From contig JANQEY010000012.1 in NCBI GenBank assembly GCA_028278125.1, positions 15,424 through 79,423 on the forward strand: a DNA stretch of 64,000 nucleotides, given 5' to 3'. Every line of letters begins with the position of its first letter. Position 1 is the stretch's first letter. Positions 50,947 to 60,665 of this stretch are shown here, piece after piece. This DNA is from a bacterium (GTDB taxonomy: Bacteria; Electryoneota; Electryoneia; Electryoneales; Electryoneaceae). The notes under the pieces are model-generated. The model saw nothing but the letters and a program-made list of their open reading frames with translations. It did no database searches and had not been told where the DNA came from. A program made the position numbers and the translations under genes.

Positions 50947-53925
50947 TTACTTTATCAACAGCGCTTTGCTTATCAAGCTTGTGTTTGGTGTAGATAGATG
51001 CACCAGGTACATTCCCGAAGCATAACCGTCCAGGTTAAGCCCGGCTTCATATGAACCCGCAGCTCTTTCACCCCGGTAAAGCTCCATCACTTTTCGTCCA
51101 GCCAGGTTATATACAGTCAGTTCAATTTCAGAAGTTCGTGGCAAACTATAGGAAATCTTTGTGGTATTATTGAACGGATTCGGATATGGTGAAGAAAGAC
51201 GAAAGTCCGAGGGAACAGAATTCTCCGCAATTGGCGCTTCAGGTACATCCAGTTCGTATCCCATAGCGTTTATAATTGGTAATAAAATGGTGCCGATAGT
51301 AGCACTGTTTCCATTTGGGCTTATTCCTTCGAGACCAAAGCCAAAATAAACAACTTTTCCGGCATCTGTTTCTTTCAACACTGCTGCCGTTTCCCCACTG
51401 ATAAAATACTCATACAGCGGTTCGGCATCTTCAGATGCGGTTAACCCACTTGGCGAATCCTGGTTCCCGGCACCCGCCCCCCCGGTAATCGGCGCCTGTA
51501 ATCCTTCACTTAACGGCTGTCCTTCTACCCCACGCACAGCCATGGCCTGCAGCGAATCGGTGCTTTCAGCTACACCAAGGAATGATGCAAAATCGGGATA
51601 TTGGGAGAACTGGGGACTTATGTGCTGTCCTGACAGGATCAATCCTCTTCCACCCTCAACATAATCCTGCATAACACTAATTTTTGCCAGTGTCAGGGGA
51701 TTGCTTCGGTCACCTGTAAACCAGATGACAATATCATGTTCATTCATCCTGTCAAGCGACGGAATGCTGTTCTGTCCAACATACCAGGTGTTTGCGGCTG
51801 TCCAGATGTTCCTGATGGCATCATTGTAATAATCACGGTATGATGGGGATGATCCATCATCAACAAGCAGGATTCTTGGATCACCAAAAATCAGGGGAAT
51901 TCGGTGTATTACCTGGTAATCACCCTCGTTGGCAGCAATTGTGATGGTAAGGTGTACTTCGAGTGTAGGAACATCTTCCCGCACGGTAAATCTTAATGAC
52001 TGGGGTAAATTCACCAGCTCTCCTGCTTCAATATCACCTAGCTCAATATCACGGTTTTCCCATTCAACAAAATCTAGCTCCTGTGCTGATATGGTTACAT
52101 TCCGAGCTGGAGGTGGAAACAGGTAAACATCATTTTCAACGGAAAACTGAATTTCCACGGTTTCCCCAGCTGCAAGTTCATGGTCATCGTTTGTATCCGT
52201 TACCTGGATATTCCTGAGCACAAGGTTCGGGATTTCGCTCGGCCCTATACCATGATCGCCAAACCTTCCATAGATAATTTCGCCATTTGGTGTTCCATTG
52301 GATAGATCACCATCATCGTCATCAACAACCAGCACTTCTTCAAGATAACCGACGAATGTATTTGCCAGGCCGTAACGGGCAAAATGGAACAGGGAATCAC
52401 AATACTCGGCGCCAAGTTCTTCGCGCACATCCCACATAGAACCACCAACAATCAGTCCGTCAGCATGAACTTCGCCCACCCAGTTTTCCGGGTAACTTCT
52501 TGTATTATCAAGGTCCCTTAAAGGACTGCCAGGTATTCCTACATAAATTCCGGGGGCCAGTGTAGAATGATCATGAATAGAACAGGGGAAATAATCCGAC
52601 CAGGCTTCGTTAAGGGCGCCGGATTGACCAATATAGGGTAAGACACCTTCAGGATAGATAAACCCGGTAACACCGTGTGTGTACTCGTGGTAAATAACAT
52701 CGGAGAAGAGTGCAAGATTGTTCAGGGTGTTTCCACCTTCGCCAAAGAACATCCTGTCGCCACCCCAGAAGGCATTTTCATAATTATAATCGAATGCAAC
52801 AGTAGCTGGGACGGGGTAATCCATGGCATCAAAACCGGGATCCAGCTCCGTAAAATACTCGTGGATAAAGTCGGTATGATAATACATGTTAAATTCATCC
52901 ATCCGGCCATGATCCGGCTCTACCCATTCAGCTTCAACATCTGCAGGAGCCTCGATTAATTCTGAGTAATAAGCGTCCTCACCATGGGGGTAGTTGACAT
53001 CAACCCACCTGCCGGTCAACTGCATTTGCAGGTTATAATCCTCACCAATGTCCAGGCCTTCATAGAGGAAAAAACCGTTTTCATCAGTATAGCTGTTTTC
53101 TCCACCAACCCTGATTCCCTGGTTGGCAAATTCCATCATTACCGGATCATCATTGGAGCTGATGGGCAGCATCGGACCTGTTACAGTCCCCTCAATATCT
53201 ACATGCTGGACATCATTATAATACCCCAGGATTTCTCCATCGTCAGCAGCCACAAGACCGATCGGTCGCTGGAGAGGAGAAGCTCCTTCCAACCTTAATT
53301 GATATGCCTCAACCAGGGAGTGTTCCGAGTTGACCCAGACTTCTGAAATGCTGCCAAGCTGCCAAGCTTGAATTTCCGCATAATCGGCAAGCAACTGGCA
53401 GGCATTTTCCACAGAAATTGATGGATTCCAGGAATAATCGTTTTCCTGTACCACGTCCGATCCCCAGAGGACGACATTGCCATTGGAAGCTATTCGCAGG
53501 AGGACGTTCGCATTAATAACAGGACGGTTATCTATCTTCTGGCGAGCTGTAAAATATGTTTTATCAAGAACTTTGCCAAAATGTAACGTTTCAAGGTTGG
53601 ACGATGAGACGTTAAAAAACATATTGTTCGAATCAACGATACTGTTTATATCACTGACCGAGATATCACCCGTTTTTCCAACAACGCTCAAGCCACCGAA
53701 AACCCTGATGGGCGCACCCGTGATTTCATTGAAACTTCCCCTGATGGCTTTTTGTCCACCGGAAGCCGTTGCATAATACGTGGTTCGATATTCAGTTTCA
53801 TTTAACGGCCAGAAAGATTCAGGTGTATAACCTCCCGGTAATTGCGAATAAACCGGGAAAGCTACGCAGAATAAAAGGGCAGTTAAAAATATAACAATAT
53901 TATGCGTCCGACGTGCCTGAAACAT
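50947..53925 (-). CDS. Secreted zinc metalloprotease (HExxH, M4/M36-like) with T9SS sorting domain
   Basis: 992 residues. Signal peptide, then an FTP/PepSY-like propeptide ('LETLHFGKVLDKTYFTARQKIDN', cut: key words FGKV, FTARQKI). The catalytic domain has His413, Glu414 and His417 in 'VIYHEYTHGVTG', and Glu440 in 'ALNEAWSDYF' as third zinc ligand, the fungalysin/thermolysin arrangement. A Rossmann-like segment near 680-880 ('ILLVDDGSSPSYRDYYNDAIR') resembles one in the protease at 14436. The T9SS domain is 'YPNPFNNTTKI' to 'KALLIK'. AGGAG precedes the ATG. The active site is complete. Confidence 0.9.
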   Translation of the reverse strand: MFQARRTHNIVIFLTALLFCVAFPVYSQLPGGYTPESFWPLNETEYRTTYYATASGGQKAIRGSFNEITGAPIRVFGGLSVVGKTGDISVSDINSIVDSNNMFFNVSSSNLETLHFGKVLDKTYFTARQKIDNRPVINANVLLRIASNGNVVLWGSDVVQENDYSWNPSISVENACQLLADYAEIQAWQLGSISEVWVNSEHSLVEAYQLRLEGASPLQRPIGLVAADDGEILGYYNDVQHVDIEGTVTGPMLPISSNDDPVMMEFANQGIRVGGENSYTDENGFFLYEGLDIGEDYNLQMQLTGRWVDVNYPHGEDAYYSELIEAPADVEAEWVEPDHGRMDEFNMYYHTDFIHEYFTELDPGFDAMDYPVPATVAFDYNYENAFWGGDRMFFGEGGNTLNNLALFSDVIYHEYTHGVTGFIYPEGVLPYIGQSGALNEAWSDYFPCSIHDHSTLAPGIYVGIPGSPLRDLDNTRSYPENWVGEVHADGLIVGGSMWDVREELGAEYCDSLFHFARYGLANTFVGYLEEVLVVDDDDGDLSNGTPNGEIIYGRFGDHGIGPSEIPNLVLRNIQVTDTNDDHELAAGETVEIQFSVENDVYLFPPPARNVTISAQELDFVEWENRDIELGDIEAGELVNLPQSLRFTVREDVPTLEVHLTITIAANEGDYQVIHRIPLIFGDPRILLVDDGSSPSYRDYYNDAIRNIWTAANTWYVGQNSIPSLDRMNEHDIVIWFTGDRSNPLTLAKISVMQDYVEGGRGLILSGQHISPQFSQYPDFASFLGVAESTDSLQAMAVRGVEGQPLSEGLQAPITGGAGAGNQDSPSGLTASEDAEPLYEYFISGETAAVLKETDAGKVVYFGFGLEGISPNGNSATIGTILLPIINAMGYELDVPEAPIAENSVPSDFRLSSPYPNPFNNTTKISYSLPRTSEIELTVYNLAGRKVMELYRGERAAGSYEAGLNLDGYASGMYLVHLSTPNTSLISKALLIK

Positions 53926-54157
53926 AATTCACTCCTGCTTGGAAAATTTAATAGAATCTATAAAATACCTCAAATTTCAATAACTTTCAAACTCATTATT
54001 GGTTCGATGTATCAAATCAGGACACTGACGAGCACTCTTCTTGATGTTGTTGAAACTGAGTTTGTTTAAACTATATTGATATATATGTTAACTCGATAAA
54101 CAATTAAGTGTTCCTAACTCTCCGGGAATATGTTCCCGAAAAGGTTATATCGATTGG

Positions 54158-55153
54158 ATGCATAAGATGGTAAAAGGTGACTTAATAAAACTGATTTTTG
54201 AGGGATCATTTGGATATTTCAAAGGTGGCGATCCAGGAATTTCTCTCCGACAGGTTATTGACGAGCAACAAAATATCTTTGACGAAGAACATGGATGGTT
54301 GTTTTCACGGCTTGTACTACCTGTGGATGTCTTTGAATTTGGTGATGAAATTCCAGAAGATAAACTGACTGCTATTTCTCCCATAAAGATATCAGTAACC
54401 GGCAGTAAAACCGGTAATCTCGCCGGTTTGCTGGGAAATGTGAGAAAAAACATCGGGATGCTTGATTCTGCCGCACAAAATTATCCCGGGATATTCGAAT
54501 TTGACAGTTATGAAATTATCCTGCCGGAAACATCGATAGATTTCAAAACCAACACCGAAATAATCCAGGTTATCAAAGCCGTAAACGAAATAGTTTTTTC
54601 GGCTACAGGAGATAACTTCAAATTATTCTACAGGCTGCCGGTGAACGATCTTTGGAAAACAAACCTGGAAACATTATCCCGCTTGATCTCATTGCTAAAC
54701 GAAAAGAACAAGGCTTTACAACCTGTAGATAAGACGGAAGAAAATAGAAACGGTCTCTCCATATATTTAGATAATATTGTCTTCCAAGATGTTTCTTTTG
54801 CTGAAATAACCGGAAAATCTATATCTGTTTGTAGAAACATGGATATCCCCTTAAAAATTCACATAGATGAAAAGGATCTCCTGCTCGATAGCAAAGGATA
54901 CAATAAATCACTTAACATCGTTCTTGCTTACAATTTCGCCTGTGCGGAAAATCTTGATGAAGCTTCAGTACGACAGATTTTGGAGGTAGAACAGTTGACT
55001 GGATTCGAATTTGAAGATTCCGGGATCAGCTGGAATGATCATCACATTTCTTTAGAAAAGATCAGGGATATTAAAGCAAACCATCCACTGATGGTATCGG
55101 TTCAGAATGCTGAAGAATTGCTCGTGAACATAAAAACCGCCTCAAAAATTTGA
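54158..55153 (+). CDS. Unrecognised cytoplasmic protein (331 residues)
   Basis: Family not recognised. No signal peptide or membrane segment. Features: 'GSFGYFKGGDPGISLRQVID' near the start, 'LFSRLVLPVDVFEFGDEIP', 'YEIILPETSIDFKTNTEIIQVIKAVNEI', and a C-terminal part 'EVEQLTGFEFEDSGISWNDHHISLEKIRDIKANH'. Long alternating strands and helices suggest a TIM-barrel-like fold, and 'SISVCRNMDIPLKIHIDEKDL' looks like a barrel strand, but no catalytic residues can be assigned. A perfect hairpin (CGGGAA, TATG, TTCCCG at 54123-54138) stands 20 bases before the ATG and may limit translation. A hairpin with a T run overlaps the stop codon. Confidence 0.75.
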   Translation: MHKMVKGDLIKLIFEGSFGYFKGGDPGISLRQVIDEQQNIFDEEHGWLFSRLVLPVDVFEFGDEIPEDKLTAISPIKISVTGSKTGNLAGLLGNVRKNIGMLDSAAQNYPGIFEFDSYEIILPETSIDFKTNTEIIQVIKAVNEIVFSATGDNFKLFYRLPVNDLWKTNLETLSRLISLLNEKNKALQPVDKTEENRNGLSIYLDNIVFQDVSFAEITGKSISVCRNMDIPLKIHIDEKDLLLDSKGYNKSLNIVLAYNFACAENLDEASVRQILEVEQLTGFEFEDSGISWNDHHISLEKIRDIKANHPLMVSVQNAEELLVNIKTASKI

Positions 55154-55163
55154 GACGGTTCAT
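55133..55163 (+). terminator. Terminator-like hairpin overlapping the stop codon
   Basis: AACCGCCTCAAA and TTTGAGACGGTT with one C-A mismatch. The stop codon TGA at 55151-55153 lies in the 3' arm. Weak T tract. Confidence 0.5.
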
Positions 55164-55182
55164 TGATTCATAATTGATAAGT

Positions 55183-58100
55183 TTATCTTACCAGCAACAA
55201 TTTCTGGGCGTGCCGTTCCTCACCCACTTCCAGGACAGCTATGTATAACCCTGTTGCCATCTCTTCAGCATCCCAGGAAACAACATAACCACCTGTTTCC
55301 CTGCGGCCCTGGTCGAGAATTGCCACCTGTTGACCGAGAACATTATAAACAGCCAGGGTGACTTCAGATTGAACAGCCAGTTTATATTCAAGCTGTACTT
55401 TCGAATTAAAGGGATTTGGGAATGGTGGGAACAATTCCGCGTTCAGGGGCAGTTCTGAAATCTCACCTGAAACAGTAGAATAATCTATTATCTGAAGATC
55501 AACAGGTACCAGTGCCATGGGATCACCAGCTTCATCTGTAAGCAGAATTTCCATGTCAAGAAATGAACCAGGGGTGCATGCTGGACCATAGAACTCAAAC
55601 TGTACATTCGTGCCACCTGGCGCTATTTCAATTGTCACAGGAAGTTCATAAGCAGACGAATTTATTTCCCTGTCTATTCTACGGATGCCATCAACATCCT
55701 GGAGTGTCCAGAGTCGCCAATAGGGTTTGGAAGAGACATTTTCGAATGCTAGCCCACGAGGATCGTGGCCTTCAGGGGGATCATAAGCTGCCATGATGGA
55801 TTCTTCACCTGAATCCACCTCAAAACTTACCAGTTGTATCTCACCAGCGGGGGTTGACCCGTATGCATATACAGCATCACCATTTAGATCATCAGGATGA
55901 TATGCGAGACCTGTCGGTAAAATCTCACTGGTAGTATACGATCCTGTTTCAAAACCTGATTCATCAAGCTGGTAGATTGTCTGACCTGATGATAGCAGGT
56001 AAATATCTCCATACATATTATACCCGGCACCGGCAACGTCGTCATAGGCCACAAGGAGACTGTCTATTACTTCCCATTCAGAATTAAGGGTATAAAACTG
56101 TCCCTCGTAATAGCAGACAATGGTATTGTCATTTCCCGGTGCAAGATCAAGCAGTCCGTTTTCAAATCTACCCGGCTGATCGAGGCTGTCAATCAACACG
56201 CCATCAAAATCGAATTGCCATAGTTTATGAGATTCACCACCATCACGAACACCGGCTACAACCAACTTGGAATCAATAACCGCTATTCCTTCGGTGACTA
56301 CTGCTCCTAAAGCTTGTTCAATAACAATATTCTGGTCTGGTAGAACATCCGTTCCCCCTGCAGGCCGTAAAAAGGCATCAAGAGTTATTTCCTCTTCATC
56401 CAGGTTTTCAATTGCCAGGGTTACTTCCAGCGTGTCATTCTGCGAGATGGTTTCGGAGATTCCCTGTGGTGTAACAACTATGGTGGTTTCCAGCAGGAAA
56501 ATCTCTATTTCCGTCGTTTCATCCACTACTATTTCGATATTCCCGGCAAAACCTGTCCCGTATTCCTCCGAATAAACATGGATATCATATTCATCCGGCC
56601 AGATACGTTCCAATAGAATGCTGCCGTCTTCACCTGTCCATGCTCTTACTTCGTTGTTGCCAACTTCTACCCTGGCATCGCTGACGGGTTCACCGTCCAG
56701 CAACCTGGCAGTTACGTTTAAACTGCCGTATTCGTACATCTCATCGAGGTAATCATGGGCAAGGTGTATCTGTACATTACCTGCCCCGTAATCATTATCA
56801 TGACCAGGATCTCCACCGTCCTCTGCTGTCATTTTTACAGCTTCGCAAACAGCTTCCGGGGTCGCCTGCTGGTGAATCGAACGTAACAAAACCAACGATC
56901 CGGCAACATAAGGCGAGGCGCATGATTCCCCGTTAAAAGTCGTATAACCTCCATATCGTGAGCAGGTAGTTCCTGATCCGGGACCTAAAACGTCAGGTCT
57001 CATCAAGCCCATTTCATCACCGTCGAGATAAGGATAATCCCGGAAAAACTCGGGGAAAAAGTCGGCGTACCATTCAACGGGTCCACGGGTACTACTGTTA
57101 TATACTATTCCATTGGAATTATGGCGTCCAATCGCGATTATCGCCGCCGTACCACCCACAAGAGTCTGGTCAGGGTGAATCCACGGGGGTGGGCACTTCG
57201 CCGGGGCATTAACGTTATCAGGTGGTCCCGGTGAGTTACCATTATTACCCTGGGAGTTGGTTTGAATGACTCCACTGATAAGTGAAAATTCCTGCGTATT
57301 TCGGTGTGTTTCATCAAACGGATCGGTACCATTGCTGCGGTCATATGACAAGGAGCTGCTGATAACCTGGGCGCCGTTATCTATTGCATACTGGACAGCC
57401 AGGGGATGAGTAGCCTGGCTGCTCCAACCGGAAGCCCAGTTACGAATTACCATCAGCGTTGCTTCCGGTGCGACACCGGTGGTGTCTCCTCCGCTACCGT
57501 CACCGACAGAAACTCCCGCCGCTTTAGTTCCATGTCCATTTACATCAGTTAAATCATTGTTGTCGTCGTAAAAGTTCCAACCGTTAACGTCGTCAATAAA
57601 TCCATTATCGTCATCATCTATTCCATTATCCGGAATTTCATCTTCATTATACCAGATATGGTCTTCAAGGTCGGAATGAAGGATGTAAATCCCGGTATCG
57701 ATAACCGCTATCAGTCCACCTCTTCCCTTGTATCCCTGTTCCCATAGCACCGGGGATCCTAGGTAATCCAAGCCCCACTGCTGTAAAGGAACCGGATTGT
57801 CATCGTCATGGGCTTCCTCTTCAGGGACTTCATCGGTGCAATCTTCAAACTTCACCGGGGGATCGTAAACCAGCCTGCGTACCTGTGGATGTTCCGCTAT
57901 CACGGGTATTCGATCTGCCCTGAGACGCAACAGGTAAGAATGTGCTATCCAGAGTGGATTCAGGTATTCAGCTCTTCCCTCGGAATACTCAGACTCGAGC
58001 CAGTGAATAGCATCGCCGGCAGTTTCCTTAAAATTGTCCTTGAGACGTTCGGTTACATACAGACGTTTATCCGGGAGACTCATCCCGTAAACTTCTTTTC

Positions 58101-58290
58101 GAATTTTGCCGGGATCCAGGGCGTCATAAAAGCAAACAAGTACCTGGATCATGGAATCCTGGGGTGAAGCAGCGAGAATATCTTCAAGTCCGTTTTCGTA
58201 GCTTCCCCTGGCGTTAACTATATTAAGGCTTGCTAAAGCAATAGTTATCAATAATACGGGTAAAATTACCCTTTTGAACCTTCTACACAT
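55183..58290 (-). CDS. Secreted S8 protease with GHGTK/GESCA motifs and T9SS sorting domain (paralogue A)
   Basis: 1,035 residues. Signal peptide to about 27 and a propeptide to about 150. The S8 domain has Asp198 ('AVIDTGIYILHSDL'), His253 ('GHGTKAAG') and Ser456 ('NGESCASPYVAG'); the usual GTSMA is GESCA. Then a carboxypeptidase-regulatory-like domain ('GSLNVTARLLDGEPVSDARVEV'), a propeller-like region (about 640-900) and the T9SS domain 'FPNPFNSKVQL' to 'KLLLVR'. Its whole layout matches the gene at 60666, so the two are paralogues on either side of the 58544 gene. Confidence 0.9.
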   Translation of the reverse strand: MCRRFKRVILPVLLITIALASLNIVNARGSYENGLEDILAASPQDSMIQVLVCFYDALDPGKIRKEVYGMSLPDKRLYVTERLKDNFKETAGDAIHWLESEYSEGRAEYLNPLWIAHSYLLRLRADRIPVIAEHPQVRRLVYDPPVKFEDCTDEVPEEEAHDDDNPVPLQQWGLDYLGSPVLWEQGYKGRGGLIAVIDTGIYILHSDLEDHIWYNEDEIPDNGIDDDDNGFIDDVNGWNFYDDNNDLTDVNGHGTKAAGVSVGDGSGGDTTGVAPEATLMVIRNWASGWSSQATHPLAVQYAIDNGAQVISSSLSYDRSNGTDPFDETHRNTQEFSLISGVIQTNSQGNNGNSPGPPDNVNAPAKCPPPWIHPDQTLVGGTAAIIAIGRHNSNGIVYNSSTRGPVEWYADFFPEFFRDYPYLDGDEMGLMRPDVLGPGSGTTCSRYGGYTTFNGESCASPYVAGSLVLLRSIHQQATPEAVCEAVKMTAEDGGDPGHDNDYGAGNVQIHLAHDYLDEMYEYGSLNVTARLLDGEPVSDARVEVGNNEVRAWTGEDGSILLERIWPDEYDIHVYSEEYGTGFAGNIEIVVDETTEIEIFLLETTIVVTPQGISETISQNDTLEVTLAIENLDEEEITLDAFLRPAGGTDVLPDQNIVIEQALGAVVTEGIAVIDSKLVVAGVRDGGESHKLWQFDFDGVLIDSLDQPGRFENGLLDLAPGNDNTIVCYYEGQFYTLNSEWEVIDSLLVAYDDVAGAGYNMYGDIYLLSSGQTIYQLDESGFETGSYTTSEILPTGLAYHPDDLNGDAVYAYGSTPAGEIQLVSFEVDSGEESIMAAYDPPEGHDPRGLAFENVSSKPYWRLWTLQDVDGIRRIDREINSSAYELPVTIEIAPGGTNVQFEFYGPACTPGSFLDMEILLTDEAGDPMALVPVDLQIIDYSTVSGEISELPLNAELFPPFPNPFNSKVQLEYKLAVQSEVTLAVYNVLGQQVAILDQGRRETGGYVVSWDAEEMATGLYIAVLEVGEERHAQKLLLVR

Positions 58291-58420
58291 TTAATCTACC
58301 CTGTTCGCTGAAGGAGTTCGGTTTAATCCTATAAAGATACGAAATAATCTCCGATAAATGCGAACAATGAGCAATAATAGAGAAGAAATATATTTATATT
58401 TTTGTATCAGAACAGTTTAT

Positions 58421-58449
58421 AAAAAATCCCGGTAGTTATTACCGGGATT
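58421..58449 (-). terminator. Terminator beyond the spare sorting-domain end
   Basis: Minus-strand stem AATCCCGGT, loop, ACCGGGATT followed by TTTTT. It sits after the orphan coding end at 58471, 90 bases beyond the real stop at 58544. Confidence 0.8.
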
Positions 58450-58470
58450 GATTATACGGCATATAATTGT

Positions 58471-58500
58471 CTATTTGAGCATTACAATTTTCTTCGTCTG
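58471..58500 (-). pseudogene. Orphan T9SS sorting-domain end after the hairpin repeat
   Basis: On the minus strand ten codons read Q-T-K-K-I-V-M-L-K-stop, the typical last strand of a T9SS domain. It follows directly after the hairpin repeat at 58500-58528, which itself follows the functional end 'KKIVLIR' stop of the gene at 58544. It is probably the former end of that gene, or a copy of one, displaced by the repeat. Confidence 0.7.
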
Positions 58501-58528
58501 GGTGGCCCTGTTGGCTCCGACAACAGGG
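58500..58528 (-). repeat. Dispersed hairpin repeat, copy f
   Basis: Minus strand: CCCTGTTG, TCGGAGC, CAACAGGG, CCACCC. Nearly identical to copy e at 5695, 53 kb away. It lies 15 bases beyond the stop codon of the T9SS gene at 58544. Confidence 0.85.
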
Positions 58529-58543
58529 TTTATTCAAGTCCTA

Positions 58544-60292
58544 TTATCTTATCAATACTATCTTCTTTGTGATGGCTCTTCCCGCAGCTTCCATTTTAAC
58601 AAAATAAACACCTGATGCAAATCCTTTAGAATTCCATGATACTGTTTTTGTATTATCCAGATATTCTGCAGCTTTTAGATCAGAAATTTGGCGTCCACAA
58701 ATATCATAGATACTTATATTGCAATTATCTCTATAAGCATTCTCAAATCTAATGTTAATACTGCTGTTAAACGGGTTGGGCCAGGCAATAATCTCAATGT
58801 TATAATTCTGTGGATTGTTATCAGGATTGTGTTCCTGAATGGCGGTTAGGTTTGGATTTCCCCACTGACCATCGGGACCTATTATATTTGCGCGGATATC
58901 AAGAGGATTATTATTTGTCCATAAAACCCAGGTGTTTCCCAGGTCGTCAAGGTAATACTTCAAGTCATATACGTTCGTTAAATCGGTATCAATCCTTGTT
59001 GACCATAAAAGTGTCCCGGTTGTATCCCAGGCAAGTATATCTGTTCTTAGATGGTCTTCGTGATAACCGGAACCATGCCCGATTAATCCTGAGGGATTAA
59101 TAAAAGTTGGTCTCTCAAAAATACCGGGAGGATTAATAATTTGCACTGTATCGGGTAATATTGGATTTAAATCCTGGTCTAGAAATAATAATCCTTCACC
59201 AAGTTCTCCATCATATACTGTTACACAGTAACTAGTAGATCCACACCGATTAAAATTATTATCTGCATTCCAATAATTAATGAAATAGTTTTCACCATAA
59301 AACTCCAAGCTGTTTAGATCAAAACCTAATAGCCTTGATCCAATGGGGCCTCCTGCAACCAGAATATATGTTGATTCATTATACCCATGAGTAATATATG
59401 ACATTCCCTGAAGTCCATATGGGAATACAATCTCATCATATTCCCATTCCAATTCACCATCATTGTTCAGGTGTAGAATATTATTGTTGTGAATAAATAA
59501 TACTCCACCATTTAAATCTGATTTAAACGATGCATAGGGCGATAACTGTTCGATAAATGGAATAGTCGGAACGTTTTCCCCCCACATTGGATTTCCATCT
59601 TCATCAAAACGTTGAGCCCAGATATTGCCTTCCAGATCCCAGCAATCAAAATTTCGCCAGAGTAAAATGACACTACCGTCATCCTGTGGTTCGATATGTA
59701 GTGGGTATTGATGATTTTCATAAAAAATCTCATCATTACGCTGATCCTGTACTAGTAATCCACCCAACCCCCATTCGCCTGTTCTATCAGGTCCAATCCG
59801 TTGCATTCGTACTTCACTGTCTACGTAAACTCTGACAAAGGGAGGATCTTCCCAGATATTTGCGTCATGGAAATCTTCCCATGCTACCCAGACAACACCA
59901 TTGCCATCAGTAGCCATGATCATCCGGTCAACTTCCGCTCCAAAGTAGTAGATATATTTATCATCTTCCGGTTCACCCATTTCCGGCCAGCGTAAGTTTC
60001 CCTCAATATCAAGACCCTGGAGAATGAACTCGCTATAGTATTGCTCTATCCCGAAGTAAAGAGGAACCTGGATTATGAAGTAAATTCCACCCTCGCCGTC
60101 ATCTATAATGGAATCAACCCTGTCCCACTCATCGATCGTGGTTAACTGGATACTCTCGTAGGGTTCTGTAGGCCAATCGGCAAGAGCCGATGATTGAAAA
60201 AACAGAAGAACAAATAGAAATAATGCCGTTAAACAGTTGGAAACCAGATGGAAAGAGATTTGGGGCTTCTTGCTTCTAAAGATATTTCGCAT
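58544..60292 (-). CDS. Secreted protein with propeller-like repeats and T9SS sorting domain
   Basis: About 582 residues. I place the start at ATG 60292, eight bases after TTGGGAG, because the TTG at 60355 adds a non-signal extension. The signal peptide is long-tailed ('CLTALFLFVLLFFQSSALADW'). The body is beta-rich with strands such as 'GNLRWPEMGEP', 'GVVWVAWEDFHDA', 'GSVILLWRNFD' and 'GNTWVLWTNN', suggesting a seven- or eight-bladed propeller; no acidic calcium loops. The T9SS domain is 'WPNPFNSSINI' to 'KKIVLIR'. It lies between the two paralogous subtilases on the same strand. Function unknown. Confidence 0.88.
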   Translation of the reverse strand: MRNIFRSKKPQISFHLVSNCLTALFLFVLLFFQSSALADWPTEPYESIQLTTIDEWDRVDSIIDDGEGGIYFIIQVPLYFGIEQYYSEFILQGLDIEGNLRWPEMGEPEDDKYIYYFGAEVDRMIMATDGNGVVWVAWEDFHDANIWEDPPFVRVYVDSEVRMQRIGPDRTGEWGLGGLLVQDQRNDEIFYENHQYPLHIEPQDDGSVILLWRNFDCWDLEGNIWAQRFDEDGNPMWGENVPTIPFIEQLSPYASFKSDLNGGVLFIHNNNILHLNNDGELEWEYDEIVFPYGLQGMSYITHGYNESTYILVAGGPIGSRLLGFDLNSLEFYGENYFINYWNADNNFNRCGSTSYCVTVYDGELGEGLLFLDQDLNPILPDTVQIINPPGIFERPTFINPSGLIGHGSGYHEDHLRTDILAWDTTGTLLWSTRIDTDLTNVYDLKYYLDDLGNTWVLWTNNNPLDIRANIIGPDGQWGNPNLTAIQEHNPDNNPQNYNIEIIAWPNPFNSSINIRFENAYRDNCNISIYDICGRQISDLKAAEYLDNTKTVSWNSKGFASGVYFVKMEAAGRAITKKIVLIR

Positions 60293-60531
60293 GACGAAAC
60301 TCCCAATCCCGGTTACCGTTGATTTTGTACTAGTATTGTATCTAATAAACTGCAAGAATGTGAGATATAAATCAAGAAAGAATTAGAGTTTTTGTGAAAT
60401 TAAATTGCTTTTCGATCACGCGTTACATAACTGTTTTTTATCATTATGGCTATCAGGTTGTTATAAATAAGCTCAAAGAGATTATAAAAACAAAGGTGTT
60501 TTGCAACCAATTATTTCTGTGAAATCAATAC

Positions 60532-60570
60532 AAAAACACCCCAACCAAAAATGAAATTAAGGTTGGGGTG
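60532..60570 (-). terminator. Terminator of subtilase paralogue B
   Basis: Minus-strand stem CACCCCAACC, 14-base loop, GGTTGGGGTG followed by TTTTTG. About 95 bases beyond the stop codon at 60666. Confidence 0.85.
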
Positions 60571-60665
60571 CAATGTCGTATATTTACCAGTAATGGCCGA
60601 TAAACTAGAACATGGCAGTGCTACTAATTTCCTTTCGACTTAGTCACTCAACAAAGGAACATAGC

